A stretch of DNA of 64,000 bases, from contig JAHDBA010000007.1 of the NCBI GenBank assembly GCA_020630615.1, positions 1 to 64,000 of the forward strand. The letters run 5' to 3'. Numbering within the stretch: position 1 is the stretch's first letter; every line of letters starts with the position of its first letter. The position numbers and the translations under genes were made by a program. This DNA comes from Myxococcota bacterium (GTDB lineage: Bacteria; Myxococcota; UBA727; JAHDBA01). Shown here piece by piece: positions 34,608 through 46,459 of the stretch. The notes under the pieces are model-generated. The model was not told the origin of the DNA, searched no databases, and saw only the letters and a program-made list of their open reading frames with translations.

Positions 34608-35348
34608 ATGAAACACATGAACCATAAAAACAAACTCCGAGCGAACTTGCTTCTAACATTCACCATTATTGCTGCGTATACCATTGGCTCCGATCATGTG
34701 TGGGCGAACGATGTGACTACAAAAGCATCAGCGCCAGAAGGAGCTGCTAACGAGATAAAGACGGCAGCACCACCACCGTTGCCAACCAAGAAAGACTTAA
34801 CTCCTGCGAGAATGCCTATCCTGGTTGACAAGCAATCGAGCAAAATCGAATTTATTGGTGATACCAAGCTCTTTGATGTTCGTGGTCATTTCAAAAAATG
34901 GAGCGTAAAAGGTAGTATTCAAGAAGGTCGGCTGCAAACACTCACGCTGAGTGCTAGTTTTATGACATCGTCACTCAATACGGAGAATAAATCTCGCGAC
35001 GAGCATTTGTGTAAGGATGATTTCTTTAACTGTAATGCTTTCCCGAGTGCACAATTTAGTCTGGTTTCTCTTGTTCCAACAAAAGTGGGTGGGTGGAATG
35101 CAAAAGGCAATCTCACCATTCGCGGCAAAACCCATAAAGTATCTTTTCCGCTAAAGATTAAGAAGACCCGAAGTGGTGACAAACTCAATTTCCAAGTTCA
35201 GGGAGAAGCGCAAATCAACCGATTTGATTTTGATATTTCCTATAAAGCCGGTTTACTAAAACCGTCAATCAACAAGATTGTGAAGATTCCTTTAACCTTC
35301 TCGTTCTCGACCTTTGCGCCAAAGTCCAGGGTCTCAACAGCGCAATAG
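34608..35348 (+). CDS. YceI-like periplasmic lipid-binding protein
   Basis: A 246-residue protein with a Sec signal peptide (hydrophobic NLLLTFTIIAAYTIGS) and a Pro/Ala-rich linker. The C-terminal domain has the YceI pattern: SKIEFIGDTKLFDVRGHFKK, SSLNTENKSRDEHLCKDDFF (the usual N-x-x-R-D-x-H-L-x-x-x-D-F-F block) and LTIRGKTHKVSFPL. YceI lipocalin-like barrels bind polyprenyl lipids in the periplasm. Two in-frame ATGs (34608, 34617) lie close together; neither has an SD. It diverges from ubiB, an isoprenoid-lipid gene, which may be coincidence. Confidence 0.9.
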   Translation: MKHMNHKNKLRANLLLTFTIIAAYTIGSDHVWANDVTTKASAPEGAANEIKTAAPPPLPTKKDLTPARMPILVDKQSSKIEFIGDTKLFDVRGHFKKWSVKGSIQEGRLQTLTLSASFMTSSLNTENKSRDEHLCKDDFFNCNAFPSAQFSLVSLVPTKVGGWNAKGNLTIRGKTHKVSFPLKIKKTRSGDKLNFQVQGEAQINRFDFDISYKAGLLKPSINKIVKIPLTFSFSTFAPKSRVSTAQ

Positions 35349-35362
35349 CGCGTGTGTCAAAA

Positions 35363-36283
35363 TCAGGGGCCATCGAAACAGCCTGCATCGCTTATTGCAA
35401 TCATCATATCGCCTCCGTAATAGGCCCGTAGAATGTCATGATATAATTCTCCCGCTTCGGCTCTGCAAATAGCTCCGTTCTGGGACATGCATCCTCGATT
35501 ATAGATGTTGTTTTCGTCCACCCACCCGAGAACACTTTGCTCGTGGTTTTGGCTCGAGAGTCCATTATTGCTTGTCACGTAGGCTTCGGTATTCGTTGGG
35601 TCAGGGTCATTCTCAGTTGCGACACAGTCACTCTCAGATGGGATAGCCCCTGCAACATAAAAGGGTAGTATAGGTTCTGACTGATAAGTTGGTACTTGTC
35701 CGAATGTGGACTCAACCGCTTGAAAATGGGCAGACGCCGGTTGCCGGTCAGGCCCACAGGAGTACACTTGATCACCCTCACCATCACTTAAGTTTTCTCC
35801 ATCAAGCCATTTTCGCAGCGCATAACCTCGAGCCGCAACCGCTTGTGCTTTTAGTGCCTCCTCAGGTGCTTGGCCCATTTCGCATGCAATCACATGCGGT
35901 AGGTAATCGTTTTCAAAATCGACACTTTCTCCATTCGATAACACAATTGCGCAGGGCAGCTCGGTATGCAATATTTCAATATCAATGGCATCATCGAATG
36001 TCACACTTAACTCTTCTTCTTCAGTATCCGAAATGCCATTGTCTACAATACTGTCATCATCCGATCTTTGCCGTCCGGGTTGTTCGTCAGGGCTCGCGAC
36101 TGAACGGAGTTCAGTGTCTATTACCCCACTCGGAAACTCAACTTCATTGGTACACGAACCGAATGCGAGAATCAAAAGTGCAATAGGGCTGGCCCATACA
36201 TGGCTTGTGGCATGTTGAGTTACATCGGAACGCGAGATCTGTGTCATATCCTCCATAGGACCGATATCGCGAGTTTGGCTCAT
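35363..36283 (-). CDS. Lipoprotein with SpoIID/LytB-type domain
   Basis: About 306 residues. The lipobox is in LLILAFGSC (Cys44). A strongly acidic linker follows. The SpoIID-type core reads YLPHVIACEMGQAPEEALKA then QAVAARGYALRKWL, YSCGPDRQPASAHFQAVEST and FGQVP. The Glu of ACEM corresponds to the lytic-transglycosylase Glu of SpoIID. It should cleave or bind peptidoglycan glycan strands from the outer membrane side. The start is uncertain: the longest frame begins inside the rpoC terminator; ATG 36283 and ATG 36247 (after GGAGG, but only 2 nt away) are the options. It follows rpoC, 20 to 50 nt after its end. Confidence 0.78.
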   Translation of the reverse strand: MSQTRDIGPMEDMTQISRSDVTQHATSHVWASPIALLILAFGSCTNEVEFPSGVIDTELRSVASPDEQPGRQRSDDDSIVDNGISDTEEEELSVTFDDAIDIEILHTELPCAIVLSNGESVDFENDYLPHVIACEMGQAPEEALKAQAVAARGYALRKWLDGENLSDGEGDQVYSCGPDRQPASAHFQAVESTFGQVPTYQSEPILPFYVAGAIPSESDCVATENDPDPTNTEAYVTSNNGLSSQNHEQSVLGWVDENNIYNRGCMSQNGAICRAEAGELYHDILRAYYGGDMMIAISDAGCFDGP

Positions 36284-36314
36284 AAAAAATGACCTCGTTA
36301 GAGAGGTCATTTTT
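36284..36314 (-). terminator. rpoC terminator
   Basis: AAAAATGACCTC pairs with GAGGTCATTTTT over a 6-nt loop, 20 nt after the rpoC stop. The stem is 12 bp with an A/T outer part that supplies the U-run. It overlaps the 5' end of the longest frame of the next gene. Confidence 0.9.
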
Positions 36315-36333
36315 AGATAGAAGTATTCGCTAC

Positions 36334-39300
36334 TTAGGCCAGCTCGAGTAGCTCGTCAGGAAGATCATCCAACAATCCTGAGTCCTCATAAGCACTTGCT
36401 TCATCAACCTTAACACTCATGTACTTGTAGTTTGGAATACCAGTTCCACACGGGACCAAGCGTCCCATGATGACATTCTCTTTCAAACCACGTAGGTGAT
36501 CAACCTTTGATGAAATTGATGCTTGCGTTAGAACCTTTGTTGTCTCTTGGAATGAAGCCCCGGAAATAAAAGATTCAGTAGACAGTGACGCCTTCGTGAT
36601 TCCCAACAAGAGCGGTTCAGCTACTGCAGGCGTTCCTCCCTCTGTCATGACTCGCTCGTTCTCAAGCTCAAATACAGCCTTTTCAACCTGTTCTTCAAGT
36701 AGGAATCCTGTATCACCAACTGTTTTGATTTTCACACGACGTAGCATCTGACGAACAATCACTTCGATGTGCTTGTCATTGATTTTCACACCTTGGAGGC
36801 GATAGACTTCCTGAATCTCTTCAACCAAGTATTTCGCCAGAGCTTTTTCACCCAATACACGCAAGATATCATGTGGGTTTGCAGCGCCATCCATTAGTGG
36901 ATCACCAGCCCGAACGAAATCCTGTTCGTGAACTGACACATGCTTCCCTTTCGGGATTAGATATTCCCTCGGGTCACCAATCTCAGGGCTAACGATGATT
37001 TTGCGCTTACCTTTTGTATCTGGACCATAACTCACCATTCCATCAATTTCTGAAATGATAGCATAATCTTTGGGCTTCCGCGCCTCAAAGAGTTCCGCAA
37101 CACGAGGCAAACCACCTGTAATATCTTTCGTACGTGATGCTTCCCGGTTAACCTTCGCGATAATGTCACCAGGAGCAACTTCATCACCTTCCACTGCAGC
37201 AACAACCGCACCTTGGGGTAACAAATAACGTGCCTCACCACGACCTGAAGGTAATGGAATGGTCACACCATTTGCATCTTTAATGGTAATTCGAGGTCTG
37301 GCCTTCGCGTCTTTTGACTCTGTAACCGTTTTATGAGTTAACCCAGTTGCCTCATCAACAGTTTCCGTTGTTGTGACCCCTTCAATAAGGTCCCCAAATT
37401 TCACTGTACCCGAAACTTCAGTCAGAATTGGAACGGTGAAGGGGTCCCATTCAACCAATGTCGTTCCGGGCTTAACACTCTCTCCGTCACTGACTTTGAG
37501 AGTGGAGCCATAAGCAACCGGGTAGGTCTCACGTTCGCGACCCGAGTCATCAACAATCTTAATCGCGCCTTGGCGGTTCATGGCAACATAAGTACCATCA
37601 CGCCTTTCCACGGTCTGTAAGTTGTCATACACAACTTTACCAGCACCACGATTCTCATGGCTTGACTGTTGAGCAGAACCCGAGGCAATACCACCAATAT
37701 GAAAGGTACGCATCGTCAACTGAGTACCTGGCTCACCAATTGATTGCGCTGCAATAACGCCAACTGCTTCACCAATATTGGCTCGATGTCCGCGAGCCAA
37801 ATCTCGCCCATAACATTTTGCACAAATTCCGCGACGCGTCTGACATGTAAGAACTGAGCGAATCTTAACACGACTCACACCCGCAGCCTCAGTCTTCGCA
37901 ACCAACGCCTCGTCGAATGCATCGCCAGACTCAACTAAAATTTCACCGCTGATTGGGTCGTATACATCTTCGAGGGCAGTTCTACCTAAGATTCGGTCAC
38001 CAATACCTTCGACGATATCATTGTCTTCGATTAGCGGCGTAATTTCGATACCATCAAGTGTGCCGCAATCAATCTCACTAATCACCGCGTCCTGAGCGAC
38101 ATCAACGAGACGACGTGTCAAGTATCCGGAGTTTGCAGTCTTAAGCGCAGTATCCGCTAGGCCCTTACGTGCCCCGTGAGTGGAGATAAAGTATTGAAGT
38201 ACGGTCAAGCCTTCACGGAAGTTCGCAGTAATCGGTGTCTCAATAATTTCACCAGACGGCTTCGCCATCAAACCACGCATCCCAGCAAGCTGTTTCAACT
38301 GTTGAGTTGACCCCCGCGCGCCTGAGTCTGCCATAATATAGATCGGATTAAACGAAGGCATCGTCTTCGTCTCAGAACCATCGGCAGAACTGACTTCTTC
38401 TGTGGAGATGTTATTCATCATCACTTCAGCGATTTGTTCTGCTGCTTTTGACCATGTATCAATGACGCGGTTGTATCGTTCGCCGTTTGTGATCAAACCC
38501 TCGGCATACTGATTTCGAATCTCTTCAACCTCGGTTTCACTGGCCTCAACAATCGTATGCTTCTGCTCCGGAATCTCCATGTTGATCATCGCAATCGAAA
38601 TCCCAGCTCGAGTCGCCTCAGTATATCCGATTGTGCGCAATCGATCTGCCAACATCACAGTCTCTTTCTGGCCACATTGTCGGTAACTGACATCAATCAA
38701 TGCACTCAGTTCTTTCTTGCCAAGCACTTTGTTCACTGTCGAGAAGGCAATAGCATCTGGAATAACTTCATAAAGCAAGACGCGCCCAACGGTGGTTTCA
38801 TACATCTCACCGTTCACCATACAGTGAACTTGAGCATGGAGCTCAACCTCTCCAGCATCATAGGCTGCACGCACTTCTTCTAAGCCAAAAAAGCGCATTC
38901 CTTCGCCTTGCGCAAAAGGTCGGTACCGTGTCAGGTAGTAGCACCCAAGAACAATATCTTGTGTCGGCACAATAATCGGACTGCCAGAGGCAGGAGACAG
39001 AATATTGTTGGTACTCATCATAAGAACACGAGCTTCCAACTGTGCTTCAATGGTGAGTGGCACGTGAACGGCCATTTGGTCGCCATCAAAGTCAGCGTTA
39101 AAGGCTGTGCAAACCAAGGGATGCAATTGAATAGCCTTTCCTTCCACGAGCACAGGTTCAAACGCCTGCATTCCAAGCCTATGAAGTGTCGGAGCCCGAT
39201 TCAGTAGAACCGGATGCTCTCGAATGACTTCATCGAGAATATCCCAAACCTCTGGCAGCTGTTGCTCAACCATCTTCTTGGCTGCCTTGATCGTAGTGAC

Positions 39301-40500
39301 GTAGCCACGCTCTTCTAGACGGTTATATATAAATGGTCGAAAGAGCTCCAAGGCCATTGTTTTCGGGATGCCACATTGCTGGAGTCGGAGCTCTGGGCCA
39401 ACGACGATAACAGAGCGTCCTGAATAGTCCACCCGCTTACCCAAGAGGTTTTGTCGAAACCGACCTTGTTTACCTTTCAACATGTCGCTTAGAGACTTAA
39501 GTGGCCGCTTATTAGGACCCGTGATTAGTTTCCCACGTCGACCATTATCAAAGAGTGCATCGACAGACTCTTGGAGCATGCGACGCTCATTCCGAATGAT
39601 GATTTCAGGCGCACTAAGTTCTTGCAAGCGACGCAGTCGATTGTTTCTATTGATGACACGTCGATAAAGGTCATTCAAATCTGAAGTCGCAAAACGACCA
39701 CCATCGAGCGGAACCAAAGGCCGCAAGTCTGGTGGAATTACAGGAACGACTTCAAGCATCATCCATTCAGGTTTGTTTGTCGAAAAGCGGAAGGACTCAA
39801 CAACCTTGAGTCGTTTGGTAATCTTCTTACGCTTCGCGTCCGACGTTGCTTCCGATAAGTCTGCTCGAAGCTGCTTTGCAAGAAACTCTATTCCCTTACC
39901 GTCATTACCAGGCCCTTGCTCTAAAAGACGCAAGAGCTCGCGGATCGCCTCAGCCCCCATTCCAACAAGAAACGCATCTTCGCCGTAGTCGTCAAGCGCA
40001 GTCTGGTAGTCATCTTCGCTTAACAACTCACCTTGTGTAAAAGGTGTATTGCCTGGATCGATAACGACATAGCTTTCGCAATAAAGAACGCGTTCCAGAT
40101 CTTTCATTGTCATGTCGATCAGGTTACCAATACGACTTGGTAAACTTTTTAAGAACCAAATGTGGGCAACTGGCGTAGCCAACACAATATGACCAAGACG
40201 TTCGCGACGCACTTTCGATTGAATAACTTCAACACCGCACTTTTCACAAACCACACCGCGGTGTTTCATTCGTTTGTATTTTCCACAAAGGCATTCGTAA
40301 TCTTTTACAGGCCCAAAGATCTTTGCACAGAAAAGACCATCACGTTCTGGTTTGAACGTACGGTAGTTAATGGTCTCAGGTTTTTTAACCTCGCCAAAAG
40401 ACCAGTCACGAATTTTTTCAGGACTCGCAAGCTGAATACGGATGGCATTAAAGTTTAAAGGGTCTTTTGGTTTCTCGAAAAAGTTGAAAATATCTTTCAT
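36334..40500 (-). CDS. rpoC: DNA-directed RNA polymerase subunit beta'
   Basis: A 1388-residue RpoC. The N-terminal zinc site has Cys70, Cys72, Cys85 and Cys88 ([10 protein letters not shown] ... [10 protein letters not shown]). The catalytic Mg motif NADFDGDQM lies near residue 470, followed by the bridge helix and trigger loop regions ([25 protein letters not shown]). A second Cys cluster [14 protein letters not shown] is in the middle of the C-terminal half. The C-terminus ends shortly after the Glu/Asp-rich [14 protein letters not shown]. It starts 49 nt after rpoB. The SD is weak (GTGGG). A clear terminator follows. Confidence 0.99.
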   Translation of the reverse strand: MKDIFNFFEKPKDPLNFNAIRIQLASPEKIRDWSFGEVKKPETINYRTFKPERDGLFCAKIFGPVKDYECLCGKYKRMKHRGVVCEKCGVEVIQSKVRRERLGHIVLATPVAHIWFLKSLPSRIGNLIDMTMKDLERVLYCESYVVIDPGNTPFTQGELLSEDDYQTALDDYGEDAFLVGMGAEAIRELLRLLEQGPGNDGKGIEFLAKQLRADLSEATSDAKRKKITKRLKVVESFRFSTNKPEWMMLEVVPVIPPDLRPLVPLDGGRFATSDLNDLYRRVINRNNRLRRLQELSAPEIIIRNERRMLQESVDALFDNGRRGKLITGPNKRPLKSLSDMLKGKQGRFRQNLLGKRVDYSGRSVIVVGPELRLQQCGIPKTMALELFRPFIYNRLEERGYVTTIKAAKKMVEQQLPEVWDILDEVIREHPVLLNRAPTLHRLGMQAFEPVLVEGKAIQLHPLVCTAFNADFDGDQMAVHVPLTIEAQLEARVLMMSTNNILSPASGSPIIVPTQDIVLGCYYLTRYRPFAQGEGMRFFGLEEVRAAYDAGEVELHAQVHCMVNGEMYETTVGRVLLYEVIPDAIAFSTVNKVLGKKELSALIDVSYRQCGQKETVMLADRLRTIGYTEATRAGISIAMINMEIPEQKHTIVEASETEVEEIRNQYAEGLITNGERYNRVIDTWSKAAEQIAEVMMNNISTEEVSSADGSETKTMPSFNPIYIMADSGARGSTQQLKQLAGMRGLMAKPSGEIIETPITANFREGLTVLQYFISTHGARKGLADTALKTANSGYLTRRLVDVAQDAVISEIDCGTLDGIEITPLIEDNDIVEGIGDRILGRTALEDVYDPISGEILVESGDAFDEALVAKTEAAGVSRVKIRSVLTCQTRRGICAKCYGRDLARGHRANIGEAVGVIAAQSIGEPGTQLTMRTFHIGGIASGSAQQSSHENRGAGKVVYDNLQTVERRDGTYVAMNRQGAIKIVDDSGRERETYPVAYGSTLKVSDGESVKPGTTLVEWDPFTVPILTEVSGTVKFGDLIEGVTTTETVDEATGLTHKTVTESKDAKARPRITIKDANGVTIPLPSGRGEARYLLPQGAVVAAVEGDEVAPGDIIAKVNREASRTKDITGGLPRVAELFEARKPKDYAIISEIDGMVSYGPDTKGKRKIIVSPEIGDPREYLIPKGKHVSVHEQDFVRAGDPLMDGAANPHDILRVLGEKALAKYLVEEIQEVYRLQGVKINDKHIEVIVRQMLRRVKIKTVGDTGFLLEEQVEKAVFELENERVMTEGGTPAVAEPLLLGITKASLSTESFISGASFQETTKVLTQASISSKVDHLRGLKENVIMGRLVPCGTGIPNYKYMSVKVDEASAYEDSGLLDDLPDELLELA

Positions 40501-40549
40501 GTCATACCCACTAGGTCAAAAATTGTAGTTCAAAAACAAAGCTCCGGTA

Positions 40550-43500
40550 CTATGCGGAAGCGTTTGGATCCTCGAGCAACTGCACATCGAGCCCAAGACT
40601 CTGAAGCTCTTTAATCAAAACATTGAAGGACTCTGGAATCCCGGGCTCCAACACATGTTCACCCTTCACAATTGCTTCATACATTCGTGTTCGACCGATC
40701 ACGTCATCTGACTTGACAGTCAAGAACTCCTGAAGAGCATATGCAGCGCCGTAAGCTTCCAGTGCCCAGACTTCCATTTCACCAAGTCTCTGCCCACCGA
40801 ACTGAGCTTTACCACCCAGAGGTTGCTGAGTGACTAAGGAGTAGGGTCCAATCGACCTCGCATGGATCTTGTCATCAACCAAGTGGTGCAACTTAAGCAT
40901 GTACATAATGCCGACAGTCACGTCACGGTCAAAAGCCTCGCCTGTTCGGCCGTCAAATAGAATGCTTTGACCACTACGATCCCGACCGCCCAATTCAAGA
41001 AGGTCACGAATCTGAGTTTCTTTTGCACCGTTAAACACTGGCGACGCCATTGCGACACCCTTATTCAACTTCTTGACCAGACGGTCTAAGTCGTCATCAC
41101 TAAGGCCCTGTATAAAGGATTTGTGATCATCCGTCACAAATGTATCCTCTAAGACCTGTTTGATATCGTTTTTAGCGCCCTTGGTCTCAAGCATCGCATT
41201 GACGCGCTCGCCAATACCTTTCGCGGCCCATCCCAAATGAGTTTCAAGAATCTGCCCGACATTCATACGAGAAGGAACACCCAGAGGATTAAGGACGATA
41301 TCTACTGGTGTACCGTCCGCAAGGTATGGCATATCTGCTTCAGGCAATACGCGGGAAACAACACCCTTGTTCCCGTGACGCCCTGCCATCTTATCGCCAG
41401 GCTGTAATTTCCTTTTCACAGCAATGTAAACCTTGACCATCTTAATCACGCCAGGTGGAAGCTCATCCCCCTGTTTTAGGCGCTCAATCTTCTCAGAAAA
41501 GACAACACGTACCAACTCAGTCTCTTTACGCATCGTTGAAATAATTGAGCGTATACGGTCCGAGATTGCACCATCCGCAAGTGGAATGTCTTCGAGGTAT
41601 TTCCAGTCAATCGACTCAAGAGATTCTGCGTCGAGTTTGATACCTTTCTTAACAAGTACCTTACCTTTATCATCAATGAGTTTATTCGAGCTCTCCTGAC
41701 CAATGAGAAGTTCATGTACTCGAGAGATCGCAGAGTTTCGAATAATACGGATCTCATCATTTTGATCTTTCAACAAGCGTGCTTCATCTTCATCTTCGAT
41801 TGCTTGTGCACGTAGGTCTTTGTCAACACCGCGGCGGGTAAAGACCTTCGCATCAATGACTGTCCCGTACGTCCCAGGGCTCATTCGTAAAGAGGTGTCT
41901 CGCACATCGCCCGCTTTCTCGCCAAAGATAGCACGAAGAAGTTTCTCTTCAGGGCTCAACTGCGTTTCTCCTTTTGGAGTAACCTTACCCACGAGAATAT
42001 CACCCGCTTTTACATCTGCACCAACGCGAATCACACCGGACTCATCAAGATCTTTTAGGGCTTCTTCGCCAGCATTCGGAATATCTCGCGTGATGTCTTC
42101 AGGACCAAGCTTTGTGTCCCGTGCAACACATTCATGCTCCTCAATGTGAATGGAGGTGAACAGGTCGTCCTTAAGAATTCTTTCCGATATAAGGATTGAA
42201 TCCTCAAAGTTATATCCCTGCCAGGGCATGAATGCGACCGTGACGTTTCGTCCTAATGCGAGTTCACCCATTTCTGTAGATGGGCCATCTGCAAGAACAT
42301 CACCGATCTCAATCCGATCTCCCATATTGACGATAGGTTTCTGATTGAAGCATGTGCTTTGATTCGAACGACGATACTTATTCAGCTTGTAAATATCAAT
42401 CTGCGACCCAGTGTCATCGATAGCGTCTTTATCAACCTTGACAACAATGCGAGATGCATCAACGTAATCAATAGTGCCAGGTCGCTTTGCAACACAGCAC
42501 ACGCCTGAATCACGCGCAACAAGCTTTTCAACTCCTGTACCGACGAGAGGAGAATCTCCCTTGAGGAGAGGTACAGCTTGTCGCTGCATATTCGAGCCCA
42601 TCAAAGCACGGTTTGCATCGTCGTTCTCAAGAAAAGGGATTAATGCCGCCGCAACCGATACCAACTGGTTCGGTGAAACGTCCATGAGAGTCACTTCACT
42701 AGGCTCAACAATAAGAGTTTCACCCGATTGTCTTGCCTGAACAACCCGTTCTTCAAAACGACCGTCTGCATCAAGCTTCGCATTGGCCTGCGCGATGACA
42801 TGGTTTTCTTCCTGCAAGGCAGAGTAATACTTCACTTCTTTGGTAACTTGACCATCTTTAACCGTGCAATAAGGCGTTTCAACGAAACCGTACTCATTGA
42901 CACGAGCATGCGTTGACAAGGACGCAATCAAACCAATATTCGGCCCCTCAGGTGTCTCAACAGGACAAATACGACCATAATGCGTCGTATGAACATCCCG
43001 CACTTCAAAGCCGGCTCGCTCACGTGTTAGACCACCTGGCCCAAGCGCAGAAAGACGTCTCTTGTGAGTGACCTCAGATAAAGGATTTGTTTGATCCATA
43101 AACTGAGAGAGTTGTGACGAACCAAAGAACTCCTTAACAACTGCAGCGACAGGTTTCGCATTGACAAGATCGTGCGGCATCAAGGTTTCAATTTCTTGAA
43201 CACTCATACGCTCTTTAATTGCTCTTTCCATTCGTACCAAACCGACTCGGTATTGGTTTTCAAGCAACTCGCCTACAGCACGGACGCGACGATTACCCAA
43301 GTGATCAATGTCGTCCGTTGTTCCTGCATCATTACGCAACTCAACAAGGAACTTGACAACTTCAAGAATGTCACGTTTGGTTAACACTCGGTTCGTCAGT
43401 GCTTCGTCAAGCCCAAACTTGTGATTAAGCTTGATCCGACCCACTTCTGAGAGGTCATAGCGCTCTGGATTAAAGAAGAGATTATCAAAAAGATTTTGAG

Positions 43501-44680
43501 CGATTTCAAGAGTTGGTGGATCGCCTGGTCGCATTCGTCGATATATTTCGAGGATCGCCTCTTCGCGGGTGTTCACCTTGTCCTGCGCAAGTGTATCGCG
43601 TAAGAACCCACCAACATTCAAGCCATCGATATATAGAACGTCAATAGACCGATAACCTGCTTCTCGAAGTGTTTCTAGTTTTTCGACTGTGAGAACTTCA
43701 TTGCATGTTGCGAGCACTTCGCCTGTCGACTCGTTGACAAGATTCTTCGCCAAGATCAAGCCATTTGCCTCATCTTCGGTCAAGGGTAAGCGCTCAAGGC
43801 CTGCTTCCTTCATCTTTTTAATTGCAAGTCGGGTGAACTTTCTATTTTTCTTAACAACGGTTTTCTTGGTATTCGGGTCTTTAATATCACGAGTCGCACG
43901 TTGATTTTGAAGTAGATCAAAATCGATTACTTTTGAGTACTTCTTTTTACCTTCAAGTTCGACGCGTTCCGTTTTATAAAAGAAAGAGAGGAGCTCTTCG
44001 TCATTGTAGTTCAACGCTCTCAACAATGTTGTGACCAAGAACTTTCTTCGTCTGTCAATTCGGCAATAGACGAGATCTTTATGATCAAACTCAAAATCCA
44101 ACCAACTACCGCGATATGGAATCACACGAGCATTATAGAGGATTTTACCACTGGAGTGTGTCTTACCACGATCGCTATCAAAGAACACACCAGGAGACCG
44201 ATGCAACTGGCTCACAACGACACGCTCGGTACCATTGATCACAAAGGTACCAAACTCGGTCATCAATGGTATTTCCCCAAAGTATACTTCTTGCTCTTTG
44301 ACGTCGCGGATAGACTGAGTTCCAGTCACTTCATCCTTATCCCACAACACGAGGCGGATCGTAACCTTCATTGGCGCCGTGAAGCTCATTCCACGGGAAC
44401 GACATTCCCCTACATCATACTTTGGCCGGCCAAGCTCATACTTCACAAACTCAAGCGATGCAGACTCATTGTAGTCTTTAATCGGAAACACACTTGCGAA
44501 AACCGACTGCAGCCCCGTCTCGAGTCTTTCTTCAGGCGCGACTAAATTTTGCAGCAACCCATCATAACTTCTGCGCTGAATATCAATAAGGTTTGGTAAG
44601 TCAACACGAGACTCGATCGTGCCGAAACTGTTTCGAAGTGCAAAATTTTCTTGGATTTGGGTTCGCTGTGCTGTTGCCAT
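40550..44680 (-). CDS. rpoB: DNA-directed RNA polymerase subunit beta
   Basis: A 1376-residue RpoB from ATG 44680, with GAGG 9 nt upstream; an in-frame GTG five codons earlier is the alternative. Family blocks are present: [20 protein letters not shown], the rifampicin region [21 protein letters not shown] then [49 protein letters not shown] and the C-terminal [15 protein letters not shown]-type end. The Gln, Asp, His and Ser positions of the rifampicin region are wild-type in kind, so sensitivity is expected. A long leader with a predicted promoter precedes it; no rplL or rplJ lies directly upstream. Confidence 0.99.
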   Translation of the reverse strand: MATAQRTQIQENFALRNSFGTIESRVDLPNLIDIQRRSYDGLLQNLVAPEERLETGLQSVFASVFPIKDYNESASLEFVKYELGRPKYDVGECRSRGMSFTAPMKVTIRLVLWDKDEVTGTQSIRDVKEQEVYFGEIPLMTEFGTFVINGTERVVVSQLHRSPGVFFDSDRGKTHSSGKILYNARVIPYRGSWLDFEFDHKDLVYCRIDRRRKFLVTTLLRALNYNDEELLSFFYKTERVELEGKKKYSKVIDFDLLQNQRATRDIKDPNTKKTVVKKNRKFTRLAIKKMKEAGLERLPLTEDEANGLILAKNLVNESTGEVLATCNEVLTVEKLETLREAGYRSIDVLYIDGLNVGGFLRDTLAQDKVNTREEAILEIYRRMRPGDPPTLEIAQNLFDNLFFNPERYDLSEVGRIKLNHKFGLDEALTNRVLTKRDILEVVKFLVELRNDAGTTDDIDHLGNRRVRAVGELLENQYRVGLVRMERAIKERMSVQEIETLMPHDLVNAKPVAAVVKEFFGSSQLSQFMDQTNPLSEVTHKRRLSALGPGGLTRERAGFEVRDVHTTHYGRICPVETPEGPNIGLIASLSTHARVNEYGFVETPYCTVKDGQVTKEVKYYSALQEENHVIAQANAKLDADGRFEERVVQARQSGETLIVEPSEVTLMDVSPNQLVSVAAALIPFLENDDANRALMGSNMQRQAVPLLKGDSPLVGTGVEKLVARDSGVCCVAKRPGTIDYVDASRIVVKVDKDAIDDTGSQIDIYKLNKYRRSNQSTCFNQKPIVNMGDRIEIGDVLADGPSTEMGELALGRNVTVAFMPWQGYNFEDSILISERILKDDLFTSIHIEEHECVARDTKLGPEDITRDIPNAGEEALKDLDESGVIRVGADVKAGDILVGKVTPKGETQLSPEEKLLRAIFGEKAGDVRDTSLRMSPGTYGTVIDAKVFTRRGVDKDLRAQAIEDEDEARLLKDQNDEIRIIRNSAISRVHELLIGQESSNKLIDDKGKVLVKKGIKLDAESLESIDWKYLEDIPLADGAISDRIRSIISTMRKETELVRVVFSEKIERLKQGDELPPGVIKMVKVYIAVKRKLQPGDKMAGRHGNKGVVSRVLPEADMPYLADGTPVDIVLNPLGVPSRMNVGQILETHLGWAAKGIGERVNAMLETKGAKNDIKQVLEDTFVTDDHKSFIQGLSDDDLDRLVKKLNKGVAMASPVFNGAKETQIRDLLELGGRDRSGQSILFDGRTGEAFDRDVTVGIMYMLKLHHLVDDKIHARSIGPYSLVTQQPLGGKAQFGGQRLGEMEVWALEAYGAAYALQEFLTVKSDDVIGRTRMYEAIVKGEHVLEPGIPESFNVLIKELQSLGLDVQLLEDPNASA

Positions 44681-45134
44681 ACTATGAGACCTCACAAAGT
44701 CGAATTAACTGAGAAGTTTGTAGGAAAATTGAATCCTTCACAATCAGATTTTGATGTGGAGAAAAACATTGGATTGGATTGCTGGAATGCCACTGCGTTA
44801 CTTTCGAGATCACAATTGCAACCAGAGCCCAACTAGGAGCTAAGACAAAAACGCTAACTCGTCGATTTAACGACGCTTTTACTCTGGTCATGATCACCGT
44901 GCCGCGCGCTGGAGAACTCCGAAGAGATAGGTATGTATCAAAGCGATGTCAACCACCTAAACCCTGTAAGTTGGGCTAAAACTCAAATTTTTATTAAGTT
45001 GGCGCAATCCTTGCTGAGGGATCTTTCCCTTTGATTTTGATTGTTCAAAAAGCAGGTTGTATGACACGCGTATCGTATGAAATCGTTTGTACGGCTAAAG
45101 AAGAATACCTGAAGGGTTTCATTTGGACAGCAGC
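44681..45134. other. rpoB leader and promoter region, no gene seen
   Basis: 454 nt without a convincing ORF. On the minus strand it holds a promoter (44924-44952), an AT-rich tract just upstream of it (TTAATAAAAATTTG) and an inverted repeat CGTCG-TTAAAT-CGACG near 44861-44876 followed by a T-run about 8 nt later (AGTTAGCGTTTTTG). The predicted transcript would carry about 235 nt before rpoB. In many bacteria rplJL precede rpoB; here an unrelated CinA-like gene on the same strand does. Confidence 0.55.
44924..44952 (-). promoter_or_regulatory. Predicted rpoB promoter
   Basis: On the minus strand, perfect TTGACA followed by 17 nt and TATCTC. The AT-rich tract upstream could act as an UP element. 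The -10 box is only a partial match. Confidence 0.5.
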
Positions 45135-45917
45135 TCAATCAAGAGCACAAAGCATGTCGTTAACTTTATTGGCTACTTGATGTACCAGTTCCGCATCGTC
45201 GCCCTCAATTGTAATTTTAGCTCGATAATCGGCTTCACCTGGCATTTTGGGATATGAACCAATCGAGACAGCTTCAAAATCACCCTGAATTTGAGCGAGT
45301 TGTGCAGCGAAATCTCCTTCAACATGAGGTGTGAAAACCTCCACGAGAGTCAACGGCCTACCTTCGGTTTTGGAAATGAAATTTTCAAACATGGACTCAA
45401 AGAGTTGAGGGATCCCTGGAAATGCATAAACATTCTCAACAACAACAAGAGGTACCCAAAGACCCGGTGTGCGTAAAACTTTAGCCCCAACGGGAAATGT
45501 TGCCATCTTCAAAAGTGGAGATTTATTCCATATTAGGGATTCCAGCGAAAGCTCCCGGCCCTTTTTACGTTGATACTCTATGAAACCCTTCGCATAGTCG
45601 CGGTCAAGCATGAGGTCAACACCAAAGGTGGTAGCAATCGCAAGATACGTTATGTCGTCATGAGTGCTGCCAATTCCACCACTGGTAAACACAAAGTCAT
45701 AATCTGAAATTAAGGATCGTAATGTTGCTACAATTACCTCGTGCTTGTCCGGGATAACTCGAATTTCATCGAGTCGGATGCCGTGTTGAAAACATTTTTT
45801 TGCACTAAAATTACCATTGGAATCGCGCGTTTTTCCACTCAGTATTTCGTCACCAATAAGAACCAGAGCCGCGTTATGAGCCCTTGATCCGGCATTGTTT
45901 TTGGTTTGGCGATTCAT
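45135..45917 (-). CDS. CinA-type molybdopterin-binding-domain (MoCF) protein
   Basis: A 260-residue protein. The MoCF-type fold is indicated by IGDEILSGKTRDSN at about 20-35, VFTSGGIGSTHDDITYLAIA at about 77-95, the region FPGIPQLFESMFE, and an alpha/beta end domain with SIGSYPKMP. It corresponds to the N-terminal half of CinA (related to an ADP-ribose or FAD pyrophosphatase role) and lacks the C-terminal NMN deamidase domain. The ATG at 45917 lies 13 nt after the IHF-like gene, and the GAG SD is weak. Probably the last gene of the operon that starts with the kinase at 51933. Function in that context is unknown. Confidence 0.85.
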   Translation of the reverse strand: MNRQTKNNAGSRAHNAALVLIGDEILSGKTRDSNGNFSAKKCFQHGIRLDEIRVIPDKHEVIVATLRSLISDYDFVFTSGGIGSTHDDITYLAIATTFGVDLMLDRDYAKGFIEYQRKKGRELSLESLIWNKSPLLKMATFPVGAKVLRTPGLWVPLVVVENVYAFPGIPQLFESMFENFISKTEGRPLTLVEVFTPHVEGDFAAQLAQIQGDFEAVSIGSYPKMPGEADYRAKITIEGDDAELVHQVANKVNDMLCALD

Positions 45918-45930
45918 GTACTCAGGCGCT

Positions 45931-46368
45931 TTAGTTGTTCCATTCTTTGAATGCCGAATCTGTTTGAGTCACCGGGTTCTCTTCACTACGAGCCATGGAG
46001 CCCCCACCGTCATTTTGCTCCAATGAAATGTCATCATCTTCGCGCACAAGACTGATCAAATTCTCAACACTTGGTCTCTCACCTGACCATTGTTCGTTAA
46101 CACGCTCACGGAGTTCTTTTCCAACAGTGAAGAAAGGCACCCACTTCTTTGGGACCTGAACCTTCTCTCCTGTTCGAGGGTTGCGACCGATTCGAGCCTT
46201 TCGTTCTTTCGCTACAAAAGACCCAAAACCACGGATTTCAATCCGATCAAGATCCTTCAATGCATCTCCCATCGTATCCAATATAGTATTTAAGATTGCC
46301 TCAACGTCATTCCGGGACAAACGCGGGACCTTACTCGCAACCAACTCTATGAGCTCACTCTTGGTCAT
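45931..46368 (-). CDS. IHF/HU-family DNA-binding protein with long C-terminal tail
   Basis: A 145-residue protein. Residues 1-92 are a full HU/IHF fold: MTKSELIELVASKVPRLS, RGFGSF, and the arm RKARIGRNPRTGEKVQVPKK with the conserved intercalating Pro. Residues 93-145 add an acidic, Ser/Asn/Glu-rich tail (REDDDISLEQNDGGGS and on) not seen in standard IHF. Such a tail could self-inhibit, protect or mediate protein contacts. ATG at 46368 has GGAGA about 6 nt upstream. It sits between a SpoIID gene (91 nt gap) and the CinA-like gene (13 nt gap). Confidence 0.93.
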   Translation of the reverse strand: MTKSELIELVASKVPRLSRNDVEAILNTILDTMGDALKDLDRIEIRGFGSFVAKERKARIGRNPRTGEKVQVPKKWVPFFTVGKELRERVNEQWSGERPSVENLISLVREDDDISLEQNDGGGSMARSEENPVTQTDSAFKEWNN

Positions 46369-46459
46369 CTCATCTCTCCAATGGAAATACCTACACTATT
46401 TTAGGATCTTAACTCATAGAATTTCAATCCTTGAGATAGAAAATCGTATTTCGGATGGT

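Noticed and set aside
44682-44897. 71-residue frame in the rpoB leader as a leader peptide
   Set aside because: No SD, no stretch of regulatory codons and no family likeness; not supported as a leader peptide.
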